Assembly: GCA_015680685.1 (NCBI GenBank)
Contig: MNCI01021399.1
Coordinates: 88,148-152,147 of the forward strand
Length of the DNA stretch: 64,000 nt
From: Gnetum montanum
Taxonomy: Eukaryota; Streptophyta; Gnetopsida; Gnetales; Gnetaceae
Direction of reading: 5' to 3'
A program made the translations under genes and the position numbers. Below are positions 47,318 through 59,320 of this stretch, in pieces. Positions within the stretch are counted from its first letter, which is position 1. Every line of letters begins with the position of its first letter. The notes below the pieces were generated by a model that ran no database searches, was not told where the DNA came from, and saw nothing but the letters and a program-made list of their open reading frames with translations.

Positions 47318-50209
47318 TGATGAATCGCAATATCGCATCCACAATATTGGATCAACCATGCGATGTCAGATGCCCGATATCGTGGCCTGTCTCCTTGCCT
47401 ATAAATAAGAGGCGGCACCCTTGGTTTCCACATTAGAAGTTAGTCCCTTAGCCAAACTCTTGTCATTTTTTCACTCCAGAGTTAGAATTATTTCTATGTG
47501 CCCACAGTAGGAGTCATAGAGTGAATGGATCTTTATTTGAGCATTCTATACCTGATCACACTTTATGTACGGCAATAAAGATGAACTTTATGATAAACCT
47601 TGCAGCATACAAAATAGATTAATTAGCATTAATTATTATTTAATTCTTTCCTAGTTAATTAATGATCTCTCTCACCCTACAACTCTCTTAGTCAAATACA
47701 CTCAGTATGACCTCTTCAAGCATGCATGTAGCACTTGGTAACCTAGTAACGATTAGCGTTTGGTAACCCCAGCAGCATTGCACTAGTTTAGGATGTGTAC
47801 GACAAGTGGGAATGGATATTGATGTTAAGAGTAATTAGGCCTTAGTTAATGAGTAGTTAATTTAGATTAGTATTCAATTATCTCTCTTCCCCTCTTTATT
47901 AGTGTAGGATATAAAACACATAAAATCCATAAAAATCATATGCCTCAAGCTTACTAAATCATACAACCATGACATACAAGTAAGTTTGGAAAGACAACGA
48001 TTGACCAACTCATTATCGTTCCACGAAGGCGCATAGGCACTTAGTCCTTGGAATTCGACCGAATCGTGTGTGAAACGCTCATATTCGTATGGTTGAGCTT
48101 AGGGGTACCTCGTCGCTCATCATTGACATTGTTGCTGAGGACTTATTTATTTGTGCGCTAATTAGAACGTAGGAAATCATTCACATCATTGGAACGAATC
48201 CTTAGGGTTGATTAAGAAAAAGATAATAGTACATTGCACACTGAACAAGACAAGATGTCTTCTTCTTCGCTCAAAAGAACTTCACTGCCTAGGACTAACA
48301 CAAGAAGATATCAACGGTAAGAAACACATGATTTTAATCCGCCAATCGCTTAATAGTTTCGTGTGATATATATTCATCCTAATGAATATGTACCCAACTT
48401 CATCTTTATTCTCCATCAAGATGAATAGCTGCGTTGGCATGACTTGGAAGGTAACATAGTGTTACCTCCTGACCATGCAGTCCCAAGTATGCTCCTTCAT
48501 GCTCTCACACGAATAGGCATGTAACACTTACACGTGGGGTACATTGTGCAAGACTATGATTCGAGAGACTATCATCTCACAGAGGTGCAACATCAGAGGG
48601 ATTTGCAATAGGAAAAACACCATAAGTCTTTGAAGGGAAAATGGTTCAAGGATGCCCCCCACATTTTAAGCGAAATTGAAGGTGATGACCTACCTCAGGT
48701 AGTCACCAACATAACGATGTTCCTCCCCTTGACTTTGGCCAAGGGGTTGTGTATTAAAACCTTCATTCTACTATTCACAACCTAGGTGCTGATACCAATG
48801 GACACAAAGTGTCCAAAAAAGGAACAAGGACACATGATGAAGGTGGGCATTTTGATTGTAATCATGATCAAGGTAGAGACCACTAAAGAGAAGGAAGTAG
48901 ACACTGTCATGGTGGTGGTTCTCCTTCTTCTTCACCTTCATCATCTCCTTCACCCTCTCTTTCAGTGTCTAGATGCAACCATAGAGAGACAAGTCTTGAG
49001 GATAAGGGTAACCAAAGGGGAAGTCACAGATGAAACAGCTAAGACAAAAGACAAGGGCATTCTAGGGAATCATGACATAGAAGAAGGGAGAGTAGGGAAT
49101 ATTGTAGGCACCATAGACGTTATGAACAAGATGATCATGATGAACCCCTACTTGCTACTTGAAGCATGCTAGACATAACTAAGGCTGTGAGAGTTCCAAC
49201 AAGGCATCAAAAAGATAGTAGGATCAAGAGCTTAGACATGAATAACATTCCGTGGTTTGAAGGGGAATATAACGCTGATCCTCAAAATTACTTACAAGAA
49301 TTTCACAATGCATGTGCCTTGCAAAACATAGAAAACGATTGGCAAAAACTTAAGTTGTTCCCACGGACACTAATAAAAGAAGCTAAAAGTTGGTACTAGT
49401 CCTTAGAACTGGAATCCATTTGTAGGTGGAGTACTATGTTAAAATTTTTCAACGATAAGTACCAAATGTACTCGTAGGTGTCTAACCTACAAAAGCAAAT
49501 CCAAGGATGGAAACAAGGGAGTCACGAACCCTTGGATGCTGCCATGGATTGTTATTATGCACTATTACATCATTGTCCTAGCCATGGTTATTCATAGTGG
49601 GACCAACTATGCCATCTCATAGATGGGCTTAGGCATGAAACGAGAAGAACCCTTGGGACTTATGCCCAAGGAAGACTATTTGAGCTTAGGTCCCATCAAA
49701 TTCATAGATTATTGGAGTAAGTTGCTAAGGAAGAAGGTAAGCTATGAAAGAGAGAGAGTGTGGAAGAATATAACCAAGATCCTTCCCTCCAAAATAAGGG
49801 AGTAAGATTTAGTGAGGATGAGGAAGAGTCACCACTCGAAGAGATGGTGAATAGGAAAACCTTGCCTATCCAAAAGTTAGCATCAGAAGTATCGGCAAAG
49901 GTAGACCAAATCTGAGACTCCCTAGATAATAGGTTTCAAACTGTTCTCAAAGTAGTAGAGGAGTCTAAGGAGCGAGGTAGTGATTGTAACAAAAGAAAAA
50001 AGAGAGAAGCAGAAAATGCATGTAACAAGGGTAAGGCTAAAGTTGCTATTATTGAAGAGGTTGTGGACTCAAATACAAATGATGATAGTGTATGTGAGAT
50101 CTGTCAATACGACCATCCTAAGGGATGTTGCCCTATGATATCACATCTGCAAGAGTCTAGGATGTATGCACTTAATCCATGTTTAAAAAAACAACAAACA
50201 TCCCGAAGT
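47318..50209 (+). mobile_element. A4: Ty3/gypsy element, 5' LTR plus gag, 3' truncated
   Basis: The 5' LTR is 47318-48122 (TGATGAATCGCA to CGCTCATCA; TATAAATAAG at 47400-47409; a reduced GATATC array at 47325-47390). A decayed primer site, TTGACATTGTTGCTGAGGA, follows. Gag starts MSSSSLKRTSLPR at 48255 and carries homologous capsid pieces (LDMNNIPWFEGEYNAD at 49220-49265) and the knuckle block CEICQYDHPKGCCPMISHLQES near 50095. Homology to the family ends near 50209, just past the end of gag. Protease, pol and the 3' LTR are absent. The frame is broken by many stops. Confidence 0.85.
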
Positions 50210-50945
50210 TTAGTTTCCACTATTCTTGCTGTTTTATATTATGAAACGAAGTTTATAACAGTTTTCGCTCAACTTCATTTTTTTTTGTTTAATTTAATAG
50301 AAAAGCTTCTTCCCCAGGATCCCCGGCTTCCTCAGCCTTGTAATTGTAAACCAAAATTCTTTGTAACTTGTAAATCCTTTGGTTTTTAATCATATATTGA
50401 GAAAGGGAATTTGATTATGCAATCAGTCAATCAGGACCTTATTGAATCGATCTTATTTTACGGAGAGTACATATTTTATTCTTATTGAGAGTACATACTT
50501 TATTCTTATTCAAATATAAAAGCAAGTTGGGAAATTGGTTAAACAAATAATATTTCAGTTGAGGATATAAAAGAAAAAGAAAATATTTGTGTTTGAATAG
50601 CAATAGATTATTAGGGGAATCTGGAGAAAGGCAAATTATTTATTTGTCATTACTATTCTTAATGATTTGCAATGCATGCTTGGCAAATCATAAATTGTTT
50701 ATAAGTAGATAAATAGCTCAATATTCATCGTGAAAAATGAAGACATCATTGACGATGAAAACTACAACTTTCTTCAGTCTTTTCATCAACGTCTACGAAA
50801 TCAACGAATAGATCCAAGGTCTATGACCTAGTTTGTTATTTTCTTTATGAAAGCCAAAGGAATCGAGTTCTGCAGTGTCTTACAAACGGCAACTATTTTG
50901 ACGATTTCGCTGGTGACGCTTCTCGATTACGTTTGAATTACGCAG
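50210..50945 (+). other. Sequence upstream of the LecRK2 lectin exon, probable intron remainder
   Basis: It runs from the truncated end of A4 to the acceptor TACGCAG at 50945. No first lectin exon (motifs like VFGFF or WVANRDNP) is visible in any frame. By comparison with LecRK1, whose intron is 866 bp, this should be the 3' part of intron 1. Confidence 0.5.
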
Positions 50946-52855
50946 GAAATCTGATGCTTGTGGCGGCAGAGAACAGTTCGGAGGTGGTGTGGCAGAGTTT
51001 CGATGAGCCAGGGAACACATGGTTGCCAACCATGAAGTTAGGAACCAACCAGAGCCTCTGCGCCTGGAAATCTCTGTCCAACCCTGCAACAGGACCGTTT
51101 TGCCTACACATGGACGCACACGGCACCTTTCTGCTCACTTGGAATCGCTCCATCTCGTATTGGGACAGCGGTGTGTGGGACGGCCAGAAATACAGTAAAA
51201 GTCCAGAGATATGGCAGCAAAACCTATATAGATATCGCTACGTCGACACCGGTTCCTATAAATACTTCGTTTATTGGATACCCGACGAATCGCCCAAGAA
51301 CTTCCTATGCCGCACATGGATGCACCCGAGTGGCCAGCTGCAGGCGTCCGTGATTTCCAAGAGTAGCAGCTCTGCTTCTGACGACGACAAGGACCAGCAG
51401 TGGAGCCTCGTGTGGACGGCTCCCGCTAACCCCTGCGACGTCTACGCTTTCTGTGGAGCCTTCTCATCTTGCAATACAGCCAACGCCGGCACCTGCTCCT
51501 GCCTCGTCGCTCACCATCCCCGTTACCAGAGCGCTTGGGACACCCACGACTGGTCCGCCGGCTGCATACGAAACACCCCCTTCGCCTGCAACACCACCGG
51601 AGACGATTTCGTCCAAATCCAAGACCGGTCGCTGCCCAGCAGAGGGGTTGCTCACGGAAGAGGGCTCATCTCATATAATTCCTGTAGACACGCGTGCCTG
51701 GCCAACTGCTCCTGCACCGCCTTCGCCATGGCCACCAACGGATCATCCACCTGCATTCACTGGTTCGGNNNNNNNNNNNNNNNNNNNNNNNNNNNNNNNN
51801 NNNNNNNNNNNNNNNNNNNNNNNNNNNNNNNNNNNNNNNNNNNNNNNNNNNNNNNNNNNNNNNNNNNNNNNNNNNNNNNNNNNNNNNNNNNNNNNNNNNN
51901 NNNNNNNNNNNNNNNNNNNNNNNNNNNNNNNNNNNNNNNNNNNNNNNNNNNNNNNNNNNNNNNNNNNNNNNNNNNNNNNNNNNNNNNNNNNNNNNNNNNN
52001 NNNNNNNNNNNNNNNNNNNNNNNNNNNNNNNNNNNNNNNNNNNNNNNNNNNNNNNNNNNNNNNNNNNNNNNNNNNNNNNNNNNNNNNNNNNNNNNNNNNN
52101 NNNNNNNNNNNNNNNNNNNNNNNNNNNNNNNNNNNNNNNNNNNNNNNNNNNNNNNNNNNNNNNNNNNNNNNNNNNNNNNNNNNNNNNNNNNNNNNNNNNN
52201 NNNNNNNNNNNNNNNNNNNNNNNNNNNNNNNNNNNNNNNNNNNNNNNNNNNNNNNNNNNNNNNNNNNNNNNNNNNNNNNNNNNNNNNNNNNNNNNNNNNN
52301 NNNNNNNNNNNNNNNNNNNNNNNNNNNNNNNNNNNNNNNNNNNNNNNNNNNNNNNNNNNNNNNNNNNNNNNNNNNNNNNNNNNNNNNNNNNNNNNNNNNN
52401 NNNNNNNNNNNNNNNNNNNNNNNNNNNNNNNNNNNNNNNNNNNNNNNNNNNNNNNNNNNNNTGGCAGGGGAGGCGGCGGGTCAAATAGCTTCTTTGTTGC
52501 ACGGGCAGCATCGGAAATCAGCGCCGGAAAAGCCATGGTTGTGATGGACCCTCGCTTGGCGGGAGATGCGAGCATGGACGAAGAGCAGGTCACAAGGGTG
52601 GCTTGCATGGCGTTGTGGTGTGTTCAGGATGACGCCGATGCGAGGCCGTCCATGAGCGACGTGGTGAAGGTGCTTCAAGGACTAGCTCAGCCTCCTGAGG
52701 TGCCGCCGCCTGTGCCGCCTTTGCTAATGCAGGCTTCCCTTGTTCACGGCGATGATAATGGCTCTCCGCCCAGTGTTGTCTTCTTCTGGGATCACGAATC
52801 CTACGCCCAGCACAAGAATGACGAGGAGCCAGAGGACTTCGTCCACCATGACTAA
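50946..52855 (+). CDS. LecRK2: G-type lectin S-receptor-like Ser/Thr kinase, partial, with assembly gap
   Basis: An open exon from acceptor TACGCAG|GAAATC (50945/50946) to TAA at 52853-52855. Before the gap: the B-lectin C-terminal half (GNLMLV, VVWQSFDEPGNTWLP), the S-locus glycoprotein region (LLTWNRSISYWDSGVWDGQ, ANPCDVYAFCGAFSSCN, GTCSCL), and a PAN domain with its cysteines (YNSCRHACLANCSCTAFAM) up to CIHWFG. After it: the kinase C-lobe (SNSFFVARAASEIS, VVMDPRLAGD, VTRVACMALWCVQDDADARPSMSDVVKVL) and a proline-rich, acidic tail. The protein would sit in the plasma membrane and phosphorylate Ser/Thr on extracellular sensing. No stop or shift is seen, unlike LecRK1. Exon 1 with signal peptide and lectin N-half is not found, so integrity is unproven. 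GC content is far above the flanks. Confidence 0.85.
51769..52461. other. Assembly gap, 693 N
   Basis: A run of 693 unknown bases between the PAN domain end and the kinase C-lobe of LecRK2. The frame before and after is compatible with a multiple of three, but the true length is not known. The juxtamembrane part, the transmembrane helix and the kinase N-lobe with catalytic loop must lie here if the gene is intact. Confidence 0.98.
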
Positions 52856-53399
52856 ACACCATGGTAACTATAAGAGCGATGACATGCAGCTTATGTGGAT
52901 AAGGATGAAAAGGAAGCTTTTAAGGATTATTTCTTTAAATAAAGCTATGCAAAGGCATATGATTGTTAAAAAGAAATCCATTTTTGTTGCATACCATGGT
53001 ACTCAATCACTTGGTTGGATATATTTTTATTTTGGATAGGACTAATGTACTATGTGTACAACCATATTCTCCTTGAAAGTTGAGTGTGAAAAGACTTTAT
53101 GTTCTCTAGTTTAATTCCAATGATACATACATTTAGTTTCTTTTCAATTAACAAATCTTTCATCTTAAGCTTTCAAAATTAATAAATCTTCCATCCTAAG
53201 CTTTCAAAGATTGTAGTTGGTGCTATTAAACTTGTCTATTTCTTCAATGTACTTAGCACCCCTCGTTATCTTAATGCACTTAGTGAGATAACTCCCTAGC
53301 AAGACCATTCTCTATCTATCTTTGCTCTTGACAAGTATGTATCTAACAAAAATTCAAAAAGATTTGTTAACTTAAAAGTATATAAAAGTTTCAAAATAA
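52856..53399. other. 3' flank of LecRK2, no gene seen
   Basis: AT-rich sequence that would hold the 3' UTR of LecRK2; AATAAA lies near 52938. No coding similarity was seen. Confidence 0.4.
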
Positions 53400-55115
53400 T
53401 CATTATTATATTAACTTAATGCATTCATGCATCCTGCATTGAATGCTATGGTTTTCCTTGTTATGGGAATTTGAGATCCCTTTTTCATTAATGAAACTTT
53501 TAATCAATCAGTGACCTTGGTAGTTCCAGAATTAGAAAGGATCCAAAGGTTTATAAAGGTTGTGATTTCAAGGGGACTCAATACTCTTTGTACTATTCTT
53601 CTTGCTTGAGTGTTTTTCATGGACTTCTTACCATTCCATACCACCTAATGATAGGAAGACAAATAACGTCATTGCATGGTGTTGTTCCCATCATTCAAAA
53701 AAAAATGATGGAAATTCAAAGCACATCCCTTCGACATGAATAATTCCTCTCATGATGTGGTTCTCATTTCAAAAAAAGAATAATGGAAATTCAAAGACCA
53801 TTCCTTGGATAAATAAAAGGGCTACAAGCACTAGTTATGGGACTCGAAAGACATACACCTATGTTTGAAGGTCCCTTCTAACTAAGGCCCTCTCTTTCCT
53901 CTTTGTGGAATGGTCGTTGTCTTGCAAGGACACTCTTGTGTCTCAAGTGGGTGGATCAATCTTAGAGTGGTGATGCGAAGTCACTAAAAGTGGATGGTTT
54001 TGGTCTGGACTCAGGATAGAACTTCTTGGGTCATTTTAACCACAATTCCACAAGGGACTTCTTATGACCTCAATTCGGAACTGCATTCTAGCTTCTCTAT
54101 CATCCATCCATGCTACCATACCTCACCTCACTTCCGAGTTCTATGTTATGCTCTATGTCTTTGTCTAACATAGTGGGATTCTTGAGTGGATTCTTTTAGG
54201 TTGGTTCTTAACTTGTCATTATCATTAATTTGACTATGGGGCCCATAGTTAAGGTTATGCAATGGTAAAAAGGGCATGAGCCTACTATGTGGAGGACCCA
54301 CTTGCATAGCTTTTGGCTTGATTAGTTAAGGTTCCTTACCTTTGACATTGTTACAATCTTCTATTTTATATTTTCCATTGTGTAAAATGCTTAGTACTCC
54401 TTAATCTTTCATTGCATTCATCCATTAAATTAAATTTTCTCCATTTTTTTCAAATTTATGAACTTTAATGCTCTCTTCTCATGATTTCATACTATTATTG
54501 GTCTTCTAAGCTTTCATTTGACCCCAATTTCATCGAAAATTTCCTTGTATTTTGAAAGTTTGACCAAAGTCAACAAAAGTCAACAATGGTCAACAGTGAC
54601 CTCGTCGACGAGGCCCCATCATCAAGGCCTCATCGATACAATATAAAAATACTATATATATCGCTGAACACTTTGGAATTTTTTGTCATTTGCTCATAAC
54701 ACATGGAAAATTTTTGCAATTTTTCAAAGCCCAAAACCTTCTAGAGCCCATTATTTTCAAACTGTTTGTCTAAATCACTCCATTTTTTGGTCCTACACTT
54801 AGCAGAGGTAAGATCTTTATCGTAGGGGCCACAAACCTTAAGGTTTCCAATGCAATTTTTTTAAAAAAATTCTAACTTCCCCAAGGGTTAGTAACCTTAA
54901 CCATACATAAGCATCAATTTTTTCCAAGTTAACCCTTCCAACAACCTCCAAGATGATTTATCAATGGTAAGGCATAAATAGAAATAACAATTAAGCTAAT
55001 TAAAATAGCCATAATCACAACTTAGCCAAGTGTAACTACCCTCAAGAGTTAAGGTATCTCAATTGTTTTACATTTACACAATGATTGCTAATCCATGGTT
55101 CTATTGTGATTGTAG

Positions 55116-57795
55116 ATGGCACCCAAACAAAAGCCCCCACAGGAAGGAGAACCCTCACAGCCGTGGGAGAAACAACCTAGAGCTAGAAGGGGCTAGCAAG
55201 AATAAGGCCAAGAACAAAAAGAGGTGACCCATGCAATGGGACCTCTTCATGAGGAGCCCAAAGTGGAATCTGTTTAGTAGATTCTAGAAGAAGAAGTGCC
55301 TACAGGACAATCTTAATGAGAAGAAGCACTTGGACCTATGCCTAGGCTTGAGGTCACTCTAACTCAAGCCTACCTAGACATCATCAAGTCCTGAGAGATC
55401 CAAACATTATTTCTTCAAGAAATAAACTTTAGGCCATTTTTGAAGAAAGCTCCAGAAGCTATCAGAACACAATTGCAAACCTCTCCCATGTTGCCAATCA
55501 TCACGACAAGTGGGAAATGCTACATGGGAAAGACCTATCTCTTCTAGAATAGCCAAAGGCCAAGGTCCGTTGTAAAAATCAAAGAAGTTCAAGTGTCCAA
55601 CTCAATGGGGGCCATTGCACAGGCACTAGGGTTGACCAACATTGGAACGCAGTTGGCAAAGATATCAACAAAAGGTGATCCTAAGGCAAAAAGGAAGTGG
55701 ACCCAATGATGCTATGGGGTGGAGCATATGGAGTATGGTGTGCTCACACCGGAAGAGCGAATTTATTTCAAGATTGTGGCCTATCACCTCAATCCAATAG
55801 TGCCGCCAAGTAAGGTTATTGCCTTCTCTACTGGTGCATGCACCGCTCTAAGTAGGTAATTTCATGTTAACCTTCCACATCTAATTTATTTGGAGATTGA
55901 GAAATGCTTCAAGGAGAATGAACATGGAAGGAGGACCCTATCCTTTCCATGCCTAATAAGAAAACTTTGCAAGAGGGCAGCTATTGTTCGCTATTCAAAT
56001 GACACTCTCCACCATCCACTCAATAGATAACATTAGAGGCTCACGTAGTCCTTGAGTGTCTACAACAAATCTAAGAGTAGCTCTTAAGCAAACAAGAGTA
56101 GCAGGCAGGAATGAGTGGGGTGAATCCATCTGTGTATCAACCAGCAATGAGTCACCTTAATGAGATGGCCTAAACAGTTACCAGATGGAGAGGGGTGGTT
56201 CCATGTTCTCTGCTCAAAGAATGCAGCTACTTTTGAGGTCGGATCCTAATGCTTGAGAGGTGATGGTATCATTAGCAACACATCATCTATTCCTAGAAAT
56301 CTTTGGGAATGTTGCCACTTTTTCGATGAGGTTGGAGGAAGGTGAAGAGGTAACTATATTGGTGATGTAACACTAAGGGCAGGAAATAGCAGCAGAAGTG
56401 GTAGCTAATCATGTAGCTAAAGCACTGAATGCACCAGTGACATTTGTACCAAATGTATCTACACTCCAAGATGTGCAAGCATTTGGTCAATGAAAAATTG
56501 AACATAGCCCAACATAAACAACTATTGGAACAACTAATAGGAATTGAGCAATCAACTTTGGATATCTTTGATCTTTTAGAGAACATCACTGCAACCTAGT
56601 CAAAGCTACTGAATGCAAGCAACAAATGCATTATTTTGGAGGAGCAACTAGAAACAACCCAAGAGAAAAATTAACACTTGGCTACGGAGGTTGCTGAACT
56701 TTGTGCCCAACTTGCAGAGCAAACAATCCTTAGCCCAGCAACAATAATAGATGAAGCTATCAAGCAGCTTCAAGAACAATTTTAAAAGGCTGAGGAGAAA
56801 GTAGTAATGGCCATCTTCAAATAGTCCATAGCAAAAGCTCAAAGACATTCAATTAAAAAGGACTTGAATCAGATGCACTAAGAAAATGAAACATTGATTG
56901 CACAAAATTGTCACCTATGAAATGTTGATGCTCAAAGAGATAAAATGCAAGAATTCATTCATCAACAACAAGAGCAGCTTGCCGAAGTCAACACTTAACT
57001 GAGGAAATTGGCTATGGAGAACCAAAATCTATCAATGGAGGAGGTATGCACCTTGTGACAAAAGTTTGCCATTGAAATTGCCACCTAGAAGAATGAAGCT
57101 CTCAAGTTTGAAAGGGTAAAAAATCACTATAGGGACTAGGTTGGCTTGCAAACGGAAATTAATGAAAGATAAATCAAGATGGGAAAGTCTAAAGTGAATA
57201 AAGCCCTCCATCAACTCCAACATGGAAGAGAGATGTGGTAGCCCATCCTTGATGGGATTCATGCCTACAACAAAGCAAAGATCCGCTTGAAGGAGTTACA
57301 GATTAAAGAAATGATAGAATATATGGAGTTGAACAATCTTCATTACACAAAACTGGCAATGCTGATAGCTGGACTACCGCAATCAATTTGGAGAAGCAGG
57401 TGGCTAGCTCGTATTTGCTATATGAGGCCAAGTTCAAACACCACAAAGACACCAAGCAAAATCTTGAAACCGCTAACACTGAACTTGGTGTCCTTAAAAG
57501 GTGATTCATTAATTAGCAATCCATCATTGAGAACCTAGCCAAACAGAAGAATGACTACCATGAGCTGAAGAACATAGTACGAGCATTTAACATTGAACAC
57601 AAATAGTTTTCACTTGGTTTGTCAATGTTAAGGAGTTGTTTCTAGCAATCCCGTGTCCTTAGGATGTGCCCATTCCAACTCACATTAGGGAAGCTACATG
57701 GATGGTGCATGATCCTAGGAGTAAGGAGGAGAAAATAAAAGCACTACTGGATGCTTTCCACCTCCCACCTGAAGTTGTAGTAGCAGTAGGATAAC
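55116..57795 (+). pseudogene. Third ORF of D: plant-transposon-type protein with coiled-coil tail (broken)
   Basis: The ATG follows ATTGTAG directly. Frames pieced by eye read MAPKQKPPQEGEPSQPW, then a middle region with YGVLTPEERIYFKIVAYHLNP near 55740 and RTLSFPCLIRKLCKRAAI near 55940. This resembles the 'putative plant transposon protein' domain often found beside Athila/Tat elements, with its 'lpFP.LIt.Lc..aGV' block. From about 56650 to 57590 the sequence is rich in Glu, Gln, Lys and Leu in a heptad-like pattern, suggesting a long coiled coil. The end, ATWMVHDPRSKEEKIKALLDAF, matches C ORF3. Stops occur every few dozen codons. Domain assignment is from memory of the motif, and the function is unknown. 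Confidence 0.55.
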
Positions 57796-57971
57796 CATAA
57801 CTGCCTCAACCACCACTAATGCATGAAGCTGATGAAGGTCCCTTAGAGCCTTAGGAACCACCACTTCCTAGGACTATTTAATCTTCTCCAACAAGCTTCA
57901 CATCATCAAGGAATGTGTTTTCCAAATTTTTGAAGAGTTGTGTCATGGTGTTCAATTTTGTGTCCTAAACA

Positions 57972-58457
57972 CCACCATTTTTTTCATGTGTTGATTCGTA
58001 CACCCGGGCACTCCATTTTTTGTCAAGTTAATCAAGTTTGTTTTATTGAAAGAAAAGTCAATTAATAATCCCATACTTTCCCACTTTTGTAAAAGAACTT
58101 GAGGACAAGTTTTCATTCATTTATGGGGATATGATGAGTCATCGTTGGTTGGTTGCATTGATGAGGCCTCATCGACGTAGCTGACCATGTCAACAAAGCC
58201 TCATCCACGAGGCCCCACCATTTTTTTCATGTGTTGGTTCGTACACCTAGGCACTCCATTTTTTGTCAAATCAATCAAGTTTGTTTTATTGAAAGAAAAG
58301 TCAATTAATAATTCCATACCTTCCCACTTTTGTAAAAGAACTCGAGGACAAGTTTTCATTCATTTATGGGAATATGATGAGTCATCGTTGGTTGGTTGCA
58401 TTAATGAAGCCTCATCGACGTAGTCGACCATGTCAACGAAGCCTTGTCCACGAGGCC
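57972..58457 (+). repeat. 243-bp tandem duplication across the D interior/LTR junction
   Basis: Unit 57972-58214 is repeated at 58215-58457. Each carries the polypurine side (GAGGACAAGTTTTCATTCATTTATGGG) and the LTR start TGATGAGTCATCG (58132 and 58375). D therefore has two LTR starts and one LTR end. Copies differ at a handful of positions. Confidence 0.9.
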
Positions 58458-59320
58458 CCCTCGATGCATCTTGACCTACATCGATGATGCCTTGTTGACG
58501 TGATGTCTATTCGTCGCCTATAAATATGTGCCTACCCATCTCATTTTTGGGGAGTCTAGATTTCAGTAGTAGCAAAGCTCTTGCATTTTTTCTATTCAAA
58601 AGTTAGAATTTTTTCCTTAAGTGCCCGCAATAGGAGTCATTAAGTGTACAAATCTTTATTCGATCATTATTGTACCTGAGCATGATAGTATGTGTAGCAA
58701 TAAAGATGAGCTTTCTGATAAACCTTGTAGCACTTTAGATATATTAACTCCTTTATTTATGTATTCAATGTTTTCAATTATTTGTTAATTATTGTCAATT
58801 ATTTCGTAATTATTTACCAACAATTGAGTTAATGAAATTATTAAGCTAGATAGATTAAATACATAAGTACAACCACTTCGAGTATAACATGTATTCACTT
58901 TGTAATCCCAGCAATGTTATTGCTTAGTATGCTTAGTAGCATAGCGTTTGGTCACCCAGCAGTGAATACATGGGTTTAGGATGTGTATGGAAAGTGGGAA
59001 CAAATACTTATGTTAGGATTAGTTAAATCATTAGTTAATTAGTTATTTAGATTAGTTAATTAAACTCCTTTTTATCTACATTTCGAGCACTGAAGATATA
59101 AAATATAAAATGATAAAAATTAGATGCCTCAGTTATACTTAACCATACCAACATGCATCACAAGTGTAATTGGGAGGACAACGATTGACCTTAAGACTAA
59201 ATTCACTTTCCTAAAGGGCTATTGAACTAGAAATGATAAAGTCTGTGGAATTCGACTGAGTCGCCCATGAACACTTCATGATTCGTATGGTTGGGCATAG
59301 AGATACCTCGCCGCTCATCA
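58375..59320 (+). repeat. D 3' LTR (946 bp from the second start)
   Basis: It starts TGATGAGTCATCG and ends CCGCTCATCA. The U3 contains CGACG/CGAGG-rich repeats (CATCGACGTAG, TCCACGAGGCC, TTGTTGACGTG) in place of GATATC palindromes. TATAAATATG is at 58519-58528 and AATAAAG near 58699. No primer site follows. Confidence 0.88.

Larger units (their letters stand above)
53400..59320 (+). mobile_element. D: Ty3/gypsy-related element, 5' truncated, with long ORF3 and 3' LTR
   Basis: The left edge is approximate. From about 53430 the sequence follows the layout of the noncoding region of A and C (GGTTGTGATTTCAAGGGGACTC near 53558, GGAGGACCCACTTGCATAGC near 54291). Then come the acceptor-like TTGTGATTGTAG, a long broken ORF3 (55116 to about 57795), a duplicated polypurine/LTR start and the LTR ending CGCTCATCA at 59320. 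No gag, protease or pol is present. The U5 end (AGATACCTCGCCGCTCATCA) and R (AATAAAGATGAGCTT) are of the common family type. Confidence 0.75.

Noticed and set aside
47121-47408. 95-codon ORF before and into the A4 LTR
   Set aside because: Its C-terminal third is the LTR U3 itself, and the rest shows no recognised domain. Treated as chance.
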